Shown here piece after piece: positions 40,742 through 48,645 of a stretch of 64,000 bases of DNA. A program made the translations under genes and the position numbers. Each line of letters opens with the position of its first letter. Within the stretch, counting starts at the first letter, position 1. Where the stretch lies: positions 1-64,000 of the forward strand of contig JBBQSD010000003.1 of NCBI GenBank assembly GCA_038214135.1. The letters run 5' to 3'. The notes under the pieces are model-generated. The model was not told the origin of the DNA, searched no databases, and saw only the letters and a list, made by a program, of their open reading frames with translations. Source of the DNA: JANLSE01 sp038214135. Its GTDB lineage: Bacteria > Chloroflexota > Chloroflexia > Chloroflexales > Roseiflexaceae.

Positions 40742-41290
40742 ATGAGTACACGATTACGATTTGCCACCGTCTGGCTTGGCGGGTGCGCCGGCTGCCACAT
40801 GTCGCTATTGGATATGGATGAATGGTTATTCGAGCTTGCCACCCACATCGATCTTGTCTTCAGCCCGCTTGCCGATCAGAAAACATACCCAGAGAATGTC
40901 GACGCCGTATTGGTTGAGGGTGCGATTGCCAACCACGATAACCTTGAGCTCATTCGCAGGGTGCGGGCCAATACCAAGGTACTCATCTCAATAGGCGATT
41001 GTGCTATTACTGGCAATGTCACCGCGCTGCGTAATCCATTAGGCGGCCCAGAAGAAATTCTACGGCCAGTCTATCTGCAAAGCAATGCGATCAACCCCCA
41101 GATACCAGATGATGGCGGGATTGTTCCACAACTGCTCGATAAAGTCTATCCCGTTCATATGGTCGTACCCGTCGATGTCTACCTGCCTGGTTGCCCACCG
41201 CCAGCACCACGTATTCGGGCAATGCTCGAACAATTTCTGGCCGGTGGCGAACTGAAGCTGGTCGGGCGCGACATGATTAAGTTTGGGTAA
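40742..41290 (+). CDS. hoxY: [NiFe] hydrogenase small subunit HoxY
   Basis: A 182-residue small subunit of a group 3d hydrogenase. WLGGCAGCHMSLLDMDEWLF contains the first two ligands of the proximal [4Fe-4S] cluster; the others are in SIGDCAITGNVTALRNPLGG and VYLPGCPPPAPRIRAMLEQF. No Tat signal is present, as expected for a cytoplasmic enzyme. TAAGGAG lies six bases before the ATG. It pairs with HoxH, whose gene follows after a family E palindrome. Confidence 0.96.
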   Translation: MSTRLRFATVWLGGCAGCHMSLLDMDEWLFELATHIDLVFSPLADQKTYPENVDAVLVEGAIANHDNLELIRRVRANTKVLISIGDCAITGNVTALRNPLGGPEEILRPVYLQSNAINPQIPDDGGIVPQLLDKVYPVHMVVPVDVYLPGCPPPAPRIRAMLEQFLAGGELKLVGRDMIKFG

Positions 41291-41319
41291 GGGTGGCTCG
41301 CAGGGGCAACGCCCATATG

Positions 41320-41428
41320 CCCCTCACCCCAACCCTCTCCCACACGGGGGAGAGGGCGCGAACGGCGCTCTACGGGTCAATTGCTCCCCTTCTCCCTGGC
41401 AATGGGAGAAGGGGCTGGGGGATGAGGG
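41320..41428. repeat. Pyrimidine-rich palindromes (family E) between hoxY and hoxH
   Basis: CCCTCACCCCAACCCTCTCC with CACGGGGGAGAGGG, then CTCCCCTTCTCCCTGGCAAT with GGGAGAAGGGGCTGGGGGAT. Two hairpins lie inside what should be one operon, between the two subunits of the hydrogenase module. At other loci the same family sits at operon ends. Confidence 0.78.
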
Positions 41429-41474
41429 CTAAAGCTATATCTATCGTTTTGCACGCCGCTATAGGAAATAAACC

Positions 41475-42917
41475 ATGACACAACGAATAGTGATCGACCC
41501 TGTTTCACGGATCGAGGGCCACGCCAAGATCTCGATCTTCTTGGACGACCAGGGCGAAGTAAGTAATGCACGCTTTCATGTGACCGAATTTCGTGGCTTT
41601 GAGCGCTTTTGTGAGGGCCGCCCATTATGGGAGATGGCTGGTATCACATCTCGTATCTGCGGAATCTGCCCAGTGAGCCATCTGTTGGCCTCTGCGAAAA
41701 CCGGCGATGCCATTCTGGCCGTCCGAATCCCACTCGCTGCCGATAAACTGCGCCGCCTACAGAACCTGGGCCAGATCATCCAATCGCATGCGCTCAGCTT
41801 CTTCCATCTCAGCGCCCCCGATCTGCTACTTGGTTTCGAGAGCGACCCAGCGACACGCAATGTCTTTGGCCTAATTGCCGCCGAACCAGAACTGGCCCGT
41901 GGCGGAATCCGGCTGCGCCAGTTCGGGCAGGAGATCATCGAAGCCCTTGGTGGCAGTAAAGTACATCCCGCATGGGCAGTACCGGGGGGGGTGCGAGCAG
42001 CGCTGGCTCCAGATGCCCGCGAACGGCTACTGGCTCGCCTTCCAGAAGTATATGCAACCGCTAAATTGGCGTTGGCTCGCTTCAAGACACTCCTTGATCC
42101 ATATGCCACTGAAATTCGCACCTTTGGCACATTTCCCAGCCTGTTTATGGGCCTGGTAACACCAGAGGGGCGCTGGGAACATTATGATGGACGATTGCGT
42201 TTCAGTGATGCGTCCGGTGCCATCATCGCCGATCAGGTTGATCCGGCGCGCTACCAGGAATACCTGGGTGAGTCCGTCGAGCACGATTCATTCCTTAAAT
42301 CGCCCTACTACAAGCCATATGGCTTCCCGGCTGGCATGTATCGGGTTGGCCCACTAGCCCGCCTCAACATCTGTTCGGAGATCGGCACACCGCTTGCGGA
42401 TGCAGAACTGGCCGAATACCGCCAGCGCTATGGTCACCCAGCAACCTCATCATTCTGCTACCATTATGCACGCCTGATCGAAATCCTGGCAGCCATTGAG
42501 CACATCGAAATCCTGCTCAACGATCCAGATGTGATCCAGCAACCGCAAGCTGGCAGCGCCGCGCTTTTGCGCGCCAGTGCCGGAATCAACCAACTCGAAG
42601 GCGTTGGCTGTAGTGAAGCGCCGCGTGGAACCTTGCTGCATCACTATCAGGTGGATGCCAATGGCCTGATCAAGCATGTGAACCTGATTATTGCGACCGG
42701 GCAGAATAATCTGGCAATGAACGCGACTGTGACGCAGATCGCTAAACACTATATCCACAATAACACCCTTTCGGAGGGCATTCTCAACCGGGTTGAAGCT
42801 GGAGTCCGCGCCTATGATCCATGCCTCAGTTGTTCCACCCACGCCGCAGGCACGATGCCACTTGAGGTATCGCTGATTGGGGCAGATGGTCAATTGCTTG
42901 ATCGGGTGGCGCGGTGA
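41475..42917 (+). CDS. hoxH: [NiFe] hydrogenase large subunit HoxH
   Basis: A 480-residue catalytic subunit. The N-terminal nickel ligands are in SRICGICPVSH (RxCGxCxxxH) and the C-terminal ligands in DPCLSCSTH, so the NiFe(CN)2CO site is complete. IDPVSRIEGHAKI is the family start. After the final histidine, 24 residues (AAGTMPLEVSLIGADGQLLD and RVAR) form the extension that the maturation protease must remove. AGGA lies nine bases before the ATG. With HoxY it makes or uses H2 at the expense of NAD(P)H through HoxEFU. hoxW follows 113 bp later. Confidence 0.97.
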   Translation: MTQRIVIDPVSRIEGHAKISIFLDDQGEVSNARFHVTEFRGFERFCEGRPLWEMAGITSRICGICPVSHLLASAKTGDAILAVRIPLAADKLRRLQNLGQIIQSHALSFFHLSAPDLLLGFESDPATRNVFGLIAAEPELARGGIRLRQFGQEIIEALGGSKVHPAWAVPGGVRAALAPDARERLLARLPEVYATAKLALARFKTLLDPYATEIRTFGTFPSLFMGLVTPEGRWEHYDGRLRFSDASGAIIADQVDPARYQEYLGESVEHDSFLKSPYYKPYGFPAGMYRVGPLARLNICSEIGTPLADAELAEYRQRYGHPATSSFCYHYARLIEILAAIEHIEILLNDPDVIQQPQAGSAALLRASAGINQLEGVGCSEAPRGTLLHHYQVDANGLIKHVNLIIATGQNNLAMNATVTQIAKHYIHNNTLSEGILNRVEAGVRAYDPCLSCSTHAAGTMPLEVSLIGADGQLLDRVAR

Positions 42918-42946
42918 GCAATAATCGACCCGAATAGGCTAATACA

Positions 42947-42991
42947 GAGAACAAGTAAGCATTGAACAGTGTGCTGCTTGTTCTCTTGTTC
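42947..42991 (+). repeat. GAGAACAAG hairpin (family D), copy 3, hoxH-hoxW
   Basis: GAGAACAAGTAAGCA (42947-42961) pairs imperfectly with TGCTGCTTGTTCTC (42972-42985), followed by TTGTTCGG. It shares the GAACAAG/CTTGTTC arms and an internal CAT/CAG core with the copies at 37230 and 40588. Confidence 0.75.
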
Positions 42992-43030
42992 GGTCTGCCC
43001 GCATAAGCAATCAGAATAAGCCAGAATAAC

Positions 43031-43519
43031 ATGCATGAAGTACGAGCATCAACCACCGATGATGGCCATGATCAACCATCGATCCTTGTCATCGGGTATG
43101 GCAATGAGTTACGTGGCGATGATGCGCTCGGCCCGTTAGCGGCACGAGCGATTGCCACATGGGGCTTGAGTTATGTTCACACACTGGATATACATCAGCT
43201 CACCCCGGAACTCGCCGAAGCCCTTGCCGCCGCCCAATTCGCCCTCTTCCTTGATGCTGCGCAGCATCTACCACCCGAAATGCCACCACAAGTGGAGCAA
43301 CTTAATGCTGGTGGGCCGCCAATTTCTGGCCATGCCGCTGGGCCACAGGCACTCCTGAGCCTTGCCAAACATCTGTATGGGGCATGCCCGAAGGCATGGC
43401 TGCTGACAATCCCCGGCATCTGTTTTGATTTCGGGACAGCGCTTTCGCCATCGGCAGTTCAGGGGCTTACCCAGGCACTCATACTTGCGAGAGCATTGAT
43501 CCTGAATCGGAATGCCTAA
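43031..43519 (+). CDS. hoxW: Hydrogenase maturation protease HoxW
   Basis: A 162-residue endopeptidase of the HycI/HybD group that cuts the HoxH C-terminal extension after nickel insertion. LVIGYGNELRGDDALGPLAA carries the first nickel-binding acidic residue, the second is in LDIHQLTPELAEAL, and the third ligand is the histidine in ISGHAAGPQALLSLAKHL. No good ribosome site precedes the ATG at 43031, so it may be weakly expressed. It is the last gene of the locus. The hypA-F genes needed to build the cofactor are not in the window. Confidence 0.92.
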   Translation: MHEVRASTTDDGHDQPSILVIGYGNELRGDDALGPLAARAIATWGLSYVHTLDIHQLTPELAEALAAAQFALFLDAAQHLPPEMPPQVEQLNAGGPPISGHAAGPQALLSLAKHLYGACPKAWLLTIPGICFDFGTALSPSAVQGLTQALILARALILNRNA

Positions 43520-43639
43520 TTTTTGGTATGATACATTGTATACATCCATATTCGCTCTGCTACCGCATACCTATGTAGGGAAAGCAACCAACCTGGCGTC
43601 GTTTCTACGGTGTAGGATCGTGTTAGGGGCGGAGGGGCG

Positions 43640-44314
43640 ATGGGGTTACCACCGTATCATACATCCGCAGCCGAAACGCGTTTGAGTATGTCCTCCAACG
43701 CATGGGGCACAGAAGCCAGAGGCACCGTACTCGTGGAATTCGAGACACTACGCGACGAAGAACTGCTTGCGCTAGTCGTGCGACGCCATGAAGCGGCACT
43801 TGGCGCACTCTATGATCGGTATGGCCGCATGGTCTATGCAGTCGCCTTGCGGATCACTGGTGATCGACAGACAGCCGAAGAGGTTGTCCAGGATGTCTTT
43901 CAAAATGTCTGGCTGACGGCAGCAAGTTTCCAGCCGGGCGTTGGGGCCTTTGTATCCTGGCTGATGGGAGTCTCACGCCATCGGGCGATTGATGCAATCC
44001 GAAGCAAGCGTGAACGATCACGGGTCGCCGAGCAGCCATTCACAGAGGGGTGGGATATGCCCGATGAGACCAGTGTGGATCGTGTGGTTGATCAGCGTGA
44101 ACTGCGCGATACCGTACGACGGGCTCTCGGCGAGCTACCACCCCACCAGCGTCACACGATCGAACTTGCCTACTATGGTGGTCTTACCCGTGCTGAGATA
44201 GCCACCAAGCTCGGAGAGCCACTTGGTACTGTCAAAACTCGCATGCGCCTGGGCCTATTGAAACTACGCGATCTACTACGCACCCTGGAGCGAACCGATG
44301 AACTCGATACCTGA
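43640..44314 (+). CDS. ECF-family RNA polymerase sigma factor
   Basis: A 224-residue sigma factor. Sigma-2 region at about 45-115 (RHEAALGALYDRYGRMVYAV, TAEEVVQDVFQNVW, then VSRHRAIDAIRSKRERSR) and sigma-4 at about 155-215 (LGELPPHQRHTIELAYYGGL followed by TRAEIATKLGEPLGTVKTRM). GGAGGGG lies three bases before the ATG. The overlapping next gene is its anti-sigma factor, so it is held inactive until a signal arrives. The 120 bp upstream contain AAGCAACCAACC and CGTCG-like boxes that could be an autoregulated promoter, but spacing is not diagnostic. Confidence 0.93.
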   Translation: MGLPPYHTSAAETRLSMSSNAWGTEARGTVLVEFETLRDEELLALVVRRHEAALGALYDRYGRMVYAVALRITGDRQTAEEVVQDVFQNVWLTAASFQPGVGAFVSWLMGVSRHRAIDAIRSKRERSRVAEQPFTEGWDMPDETSVDRVVDQRELRDTVRRALGELPPHQRHTIELAYYGGLTRAEIATKLGEPLGTVKTRMRLGLLKLRDLLRTLERTDELDT

Positions 44315-45029
44315 CGAGACCCTAGATCTGCTTACAGCCTATGCCCTTGGCGCATTGGAACAAGAAGAAATGGCGCGGGTGAGCGTATTGTTACGTGAAC
44401 AGCCGCAACTACGCATCTTCCTGGCGGAACTCCGTGCGACTGCGGATATGATCCCTTATGCGCTTGATGCAGAACCATCGCCCGATTTGCGTCAGCGGAC
44501 GCTCGATTATGCTCTGGGGCGGAAACAGCCAGCCCCAGCGAAGCGAGCCTCATTGCCCTGGCCGCGTTTAACTGCAATGTTTGGCGGTTTAGCCAGCGTG
44601 CTAGCGATTGCTGTTATTCTGCTCTGGGGCCAACTCAATGTAGCTCAATCCGAACTTGCCCGCACTCGGCAGGAACAACGCCAGATCGCTGAAGTGCTAG
44701 CCCAACCAAATGCGCTCGTCAGTTTGAATGGGGCAAATGGCCAGGGTGCGGTTATACGCCGCGCAGATGGGTCGGTTGTGATGGCAGCACACTTGCCAGG
44801 CCTCGTAGCTGGGCGTGTCTACCAGTTCTGGTATATCCAAGGTGCGAATGCACCGCTACCCAGTAATACCTTTGTGGTCGATCAACAGGGCTTTGCCTTA
44901 GTCACCTTGAACACCGATGCACAGGCGATCACAGCCGATACCTTTGCTATCACAGAAGAGCCAACTGGGGGTAGCCAGGCACCAACCACAAAACCCCTGT
45001 TAGTTGGTAGCGTGAAAGTAAGCGGCTAA
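44298..45029 (+). CDS. Membrane-bound anti-sigma factor (RskA-like)
   Basis: A 243-residue protein overlapping the sigma gene by 17 bases, with GGAG eight bases before its ATG. LDLLTAYALGALEQEEMARV is the RskA-type N-terminal anti-sigma helix, without the HxxxCxxC zinc motif. A single transmembrane helix (LTAMFGGLASVLAIAVILLW, about residues 92-111) leads to an extracytoplasmic RskA domain of about 130 residues (YQFWYIQGANAPLPSNTFVV). Regulated proteolysis of such proteins frees the sigma factor in response to an envelope or oxidative signal. Pairing with the ECF factor is certain from overlap; the signal is not. Confidence 0.9.
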   Translation: MNSIPDETLDLLTAYALGALEQEEMARVSVLLREQPQLRIFLAELRATADMIPYALDAEPSPDLRQRTLDYALGRKQPAPAKRASLPWPRLTAMFGGLASVLAIAVILLWGQLNVAQSELARTRQEQRQIAEVLAQPNALVSLNGANGQGAVIRRADGSVVMAAHLPGLVAGRVYQFWYIQGANAPLPSNTFVVDQQGFALVTLNTDAQAITADTFAITEEPTGGSQAPTTKPLLVGSVKVSG

Positions 45030-45036
45030 GTGAATA

Positions 45037-45095
45037 TAGCCGATAACCAATAGCCGATAGCCGAGACGCCAGAAGAGACCCGATGCATCGGGTCT
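45037..45095 (+). terminator. TAGCCGA heptads followed by a perfect palindrome
   Basis: TAGCCGATAACCAATAGCCG and ATAGCCGAG form heptads right after the anti-sigma stop, then AGACCCGATGCATCGGGTCT (45076-45095) is a perfect 20-bp palindrome. The palindrome probably ends the sigma/anti-sigma transcript, although no T-run follows. Confidence 0.55.
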
Positions 45096-45225
45096 GTCAC
45101 ACAGCTCCATCCCCTGCAACCAAACAATACACTTCTTCGTCAGAATAGTATTCGACACAATATGATGCGTAAACATTGTTCTGATTGTGCGGTGGCATAC
45201 CCACCGCCTTGTTGAGGGGTGTGTT

Positions 45226-45846
45226 ATGGAAACCAACTATACCGAGCAAGAAACAGAGCGTGCCCGTGCCGCCGAACGTGAGGGCGGTTCAGCCGGAATG
45301 GCAACCCAAAATCTTGGCCAATTGCCGACATCCTATGCGTCACCATCTGCACCGCAATCTACAATGACTGCTCCCCGACCAGGGAAGAATAATCTGCCAG
45401 CCCTAGCACTTGTTGGACTCGGCATTGTGCTTTTATTGGGCCAGATGCTGCGCGGCCAACTCGAGATCGAGGGCGGTATGGTGCTCTTCACGATTGCCAG
45501 CTGTTTTTTGTTCTTCTCATTCTGGAAGCGCATCTATGGTCTGCTCATCCCCGGTTGTATTCTGGCTGGGCTCAGTGTTGGTGTAACATTCGCTGATCTC
45601 ACCAATGGGGTTTCGGTGATGTGGGGCCTGTCGCTGGGCTTTTTGTCGATCCTGCTACTTGGGCGCTCCCTGTTCGGCGTTCGCAATTCGTGGCCGATCT
45701 TCCCAGCCATCCCGCTGTTTGGGGTTGGCGCGATCATCGCTGTTGCGAATGCGCCTGCTTTTCTGGGTGCTGGGTTGATCTGGCTACCATTGGCATTGAT
45801 CGGGGCTGGCCTGTTTCTTGGCTGGGGCCGCCGCGTTCCTGGGTAG
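45226..45846 (+). CDS. Polytopic membrane protein with long polar N-terminus (206 aa)
   Basis: The ATG at 45226 follows GAGGGG by seven bases. Fifty polar residues (METNYTEQETERARAAEREG, rich in Ala, Ser, Gln) are followed by six hydrophobic helices in three hairpins: ALALVGLGIVLLLGQ, MVLFTIASCFLFFSFWKRIY, GLLIPGCILAGLSVGV, VMWGLSLGFLSILLLGRSL, PAIPLFGVGAIIAVANA and GLIWLPLALIGAGLFLGWG. No catalytic motif or known family is recognised; it resembles the small multi-pass proteins often placed near ECF/anti-sigma genes. It may belong to the same regulon as the sigma factor upstream (inference). Confidence 0.72.
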   Translation: METNYTEQETERARAAEREGGSAGMATQNLGQLPTSYASPSAPQSTMTAPRPGKNNLPALALVGLGIVLLLGQMLRGQLEIEGGMVLFTIASCFLFFSFWKRIYGLLIPGCILAGLSVGVTFADLTNGVSVMWGLSLGFLSILLLGRSLFGVRNSWPIFPAIPLFGVGAIIAVANAPAFLGAGLIWLPLALIGAGLFLGWGRRVPG

Positions 45847-46011
45847 CCGTTTCTTCACTCAGGCTGGCTTGCCTCTTCCGATGCGTTCTGGTTGTCTGCG
45901 GTAAGATACCGTTGGTATCAGATCGGCGACTGCCGATCCCCAGAGACACAGATGTCATTGTGCTTATACCAATGATACTGTGTCTCTGCGGTGCATACGA
46001 CCAAGAGGCGC

Positions 46012-47661
46012 ATGATGATCGATCTCCTGATTAAGAACCCACTCCTGCTGCTGTTTGTTGTCGCAGCTATTGGCTATCCGCTTGGCCATCTCAAGATCGC
46101 CGGGCAAAGCCTAGGAGTTGCGGCTGTGCTATTCGTGGGGCTGTTCATTGGCGCACAGCACCCCGATCTCAAACTCCCCGAAGTTGTCTACCAACTTGGA
46201 GTCGTGTTGTTTGTCTACACCGTTGGGCTGAGTAGTGGCCCTGGTTTCTTCGCCTCATTCCGCCGTAAGGGCCTACGCGACAACCTGTTCGTTGCGGGAA
46301 TGCTGCTGTTCGCCGCTGGTATCGCAATTGCTGCCTTTGGTCTATTCCGCCTACCAGGCGAAGTGGTCGCTGGTATGTATGCAGGCAGCCTAACGAACAC
46401 ACCGGCGCTGGCATCTATCCTCGAATATCTCAAGGATGCCGCACCAGTCGCAGTCCGTGAACAGATCCTTGCCCAACCAGTGATCGGCTACTCAATTGCC
46501 TACCCTGTTGGCGTGATTGGGGTGATTGTCGCGATTTCCTTGACCCAGCGGATCTGGAAGATTGACTATCCTGCCGAGGCGAAACGATTACGCGAGCTTG
46601 GCGCAACCCGCCAGCAATTTGTCAACCAGACGATTCGGGTCACCCAGGCTGATGCTACTGGGCTGAGTATTGCAGACCTGAACCAGACGTATCATTGGAA
46701 TGTTGTATTTGGCCGCCTGAAGCGTGGCGCAGATATGTCGTTGGCCAACAACACGACTCTGCTTTCGGCTGGCGATTTGATTAGTGTGGTTGGAGCGCCC
46801 GAGGATGTCGAACAGGTCGCTGCTCGTCTTGGTGAACCATCGGAAGAGCGATTGGATTTTGATCGAAGCCAACTCGATTACCGGCGGATTTTTGTCTCGA
46901 ATGCGAACATTGTCGGGCGGCATGTTACCGATCTCCATTTACAACAGCAATTTGGTGCGGTTCTGACGCGTATCCGGCGCGGAGATATTGAGCTAGTACC
47001 ACACGATAACACCGTTCTGGAATTGGGCGATCGCGTTCGGGTGGTGGCACCACGTAATCAAATGGAGGCACTAAGCCGCTATTTTGGCGATTCGTATCGT
47101 TCGTTGAGCGAGATCGATGTGATGACCTTCAGTATCGGTATTGCATTGGGATTATTACTTGGGCAGATCCCAATTCCAATTCCTGGTGGTGTCACGTTTC
47201 GGCTGGGTTTTGCGGGCGGACCCCTTGTGGTTGCACTGATACTAGGCGCGTTCGAGCGCAGCGGCCCGTTGGTCTGGAATATGCCATTTAGCGCAAACCT
47301 GACGCTACGCCAGGTCGGGTTGATCATGTTTCTTGCTGGAGTAGGCACACGTTCTGGCTATGCATTTGCAACAACCTTCATGCAGAGTGGTGGCGCGCTC
47401 GTCTTTGCGGCTGGCGCACTCGTCACCTGCATTACAGCACTTACCACATTGTGGATCGGCCATAAGCTGATGAAGATCCCAATGAGCCTATTGATCGGTA
47501 TGTTAGCCGGGCTGCAAACTCAACCCGCCGTTCTGGCCTATGCCCTTGAACAAACCGAGAATGATCTGCCAAATATTGGCTATGCTACTGTCTACCCAAT
47601 TGCGATGGTGACGAAGATACTCTTGGCACAGCTTCTGGCGGCGCTGCTATTGAGCCGGTAG
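46012..47661 (+). CDS. AspT/YidE-YbjL-type transporter with RCK_C domains
   Basis: A 549-residue membrane protein with two sets of about five helices (residues 1-170 and 370-549) around a cytoplasmic region holding two RCK_C/TrkA-C domains (about 205-280 and 290-365; NVVFGRLKRGADMSLANNTT, AVLTRIRRGDIELVPHDNTV). Each membrane half begins with the AspT duplication pattern (KIAGQSLGVAAVLFVGLFIG; PGGVTFRLGFAGGPLVVALI). Known relatives exchange aspartate for alanine or transport other acids; the substrate is unknown here. The start lies after AGAGG; a GTG 21 bases upstream and an adjacent second ATG are alternatives. Confidence 0.88.
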   Translation: MMIDLLIKNPLLLLFVVAAIGYPLGHLKIAGQSLGVAAVLFVGLFIGAQHPDLKLPEVVYQLGVVLFVYTVGLSSGPGFFASFRRKGLRDNLFVAGMLLFAAGIAIAAFGLFRLPGEVVAGMYAGSLTNTPALASILEYLKDAAPVAVREQILAQPVIGYSIAYPVGVIGVIVAISLTQRIWKIDYPAEAKRLRELGATRQQFVNQTIRVTQADATGLSIADLNQTYHWNVVFGRLKRGADMSLANNTTLLSAGDLISVVGAPEDVEQVAARLGEPSEERLDFDRSQLDYRRIFVSNANIVGRHVTDLHLQQQFGAVLTRIRRGDIELVPHDNTVLELGDRVRVVAPRNQMEALSRYFGDSYRSLSEIDVMTFSIGIALGLLLGQIPIPIPGGVTFRLGFAGGPLVVALILGAFERSGPLVWNMPFSANLTLRQVGLIMFLAGVGTRSGYAFATTFMQSGGALVFAAGALVTCITALTTLWIGHKLMKIPMSLLIGMLAGLQTQPAVLAYALEQTENDLPNIGYATVYPIAMVTKILLAQLLAALLLSR

Positions 47662-47910
47662 AATCGTCGTATTGTCGGGCCATCGATTCCCATGGTACCC
47701 ATTGCCGTAGGGGCAGTCCGACGTATCTGCCGCGATGACCGCACAGCCAACCCTTGCAGGCAAATAACCGGGGCGAACACGAGGTTCGCCCATACCAGAT
47801 GGTGCCATGGTACAGCAGTGCAAGAGCATACGTCGCACCCCTTCACATTACGGGTTTTTAGTTCTAGTATACTCGTAGCTCGAATCAATGTTTCTGCATG
47901 AAGGAATCAG
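47662..47910. other. Intergenic stretch with GCGAAC palindrome and pyrE promoter
   Basis: GGGGCGAACACGAGGTTCGC then CC (about 47771-47792) repeats the palindrome found at 22447. CCATGGTACCCATTGCCGTA near 47690 and a CCATGGTAC near 47808 form an outer inverted pair. TATACT (47868-47873) lies 38 bp before the pyrE ATG with AT-rich sequence at the -35. No gene is seen. Confidence 0.5.
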
Positions 47911-48531
47911 ATGATGTCCACTGAGCAACAGATCGCCCAGGCATTGCTTCAGGCTGGTGCCGTACTGCTGCGACCCGATCAACCATTTACCTTTGCTTCC
48001 GGAATTAAGTCGCCAGTCTATTGCGATAACCGGATTCTCTTGGGGGATGTGGCAGCACGGCGGTTCGTGACCCAGGCTTTTGTTACACAGTGTACGGGAG
48101 CAGATGTGCTTGCCGGGCCAGCTACCGGTGGGATCGCCTGGGCCGCCTGGGCCGCCGAAATCCTGGGCCTACCAATGGCCTATGTGCGCAGTTCGGCCAA
48201 GGGCCACGGGCGCAGCCAGCAGATTGAGGGGTGCGCTGTTACGGGTCGCACGGTGACGCTATTGGAAGACACAATCAGCACTGGTGAAAGCGCCCTGAAT
48301 GCGGCACAAGCGCTACGTGAGGCTGGGGCAATTGTTGAGCGCTGCGTCTGCATCTTCACCTGGGATTGGGCAGCCACCCGTAATGCATTTGCCGAAGCCC
48401 AAATACCCCTAGTCGCATTGGCAACCCTTAGCGATCTGCTTACTATTGCAACCGCTGAGGGCCGTTTGAATGAGGCACAACATGCGCTCATTGAGCGATG
48501 GGCAGCCGATCCAAAAGCATGGCAGCCGTAG
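47911..48531 (+). CDS. pyrE: Orotate phosphoribosyltransferase
   Basis: A 206-residue type I PRTase forming orotidine monophosphate from orotate and PRPP. FTFASGIKSPVYCDNRILLG binds orotate, LAGPATGGIAWAAWAAEILG and YVRSSAKGHGRSQQIEG form the flexible loop, and VTLLEDTISTGESALNAAQA is the PRPP motif with EDTISTG in place of the more common EDVITTG. AAGGA lies five to eight bases before the two adjacent ATG codons. It stands alone, without pyrF or other pyr genes, and a hairpin overlaps its stop codon. Confidence 0.93.
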   Translation: MMSTEQQIAQALLQAGAVLLRPDQPFTFASGIKSPVYCDNRILLGDVAARRFVTQAFVTQCTGADVLAGPATGGIAWAAWAAEILGLPMAYVRSSAKGHGRSQQIEGCAVTGRTVTLLEDTISTGESALNAAQALREAGAIVERCVCIFTWDWAATRNAFAEAQIPLVALATLSDLLTIATAEGRLNEAQHALIERWAADPKAWQP

Positions 48532-48557
48532 AGACGCAAGATTTTGCGTCTCTACGG
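48526..48557. terminator. 14-bp perfect hairpin over the pyrE stop codon
   Basis: CCGTAGAGACGCAA and TTGCGTCTCTACGG pair around a four-base loop; the first arm contains the pyrE TAG. A second partial GATTTTGCGTC-like unit follows (48561-48575, CATTTTGCGTCGGTACGG). GTAGAGACGC palindromes are common dispersed repeats in cyanobacteria and Chloroflexi; here it would also serve as a terminator. Confidence 0.7.
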
Positions 48558-48587
48558 CCCATTTTGCGTCGGTACGGCTCATAACAC

Positions 48588-48620
48588 ACGAGGGTTCACG
48601 AATAATTCGTGAACCCTCGT
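48588..48620. terminator. 33-bp near-loopless palindrome between convergent pyrE and vanW-like genes
   Basis: ACGAGGGTTCACGAAT (48588-48603) and its exact complement ATTCGTGAACCCTCGT (48605-48620) flank a single A. It lies 25 bp before the VanW-like stop on the other strand, so it can act as a bidirectional terminator or cruciform. Confidence 0.75.
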
Positions 48621-48645
48621 ATCATCATAACGGTAGAAGCGCTAC

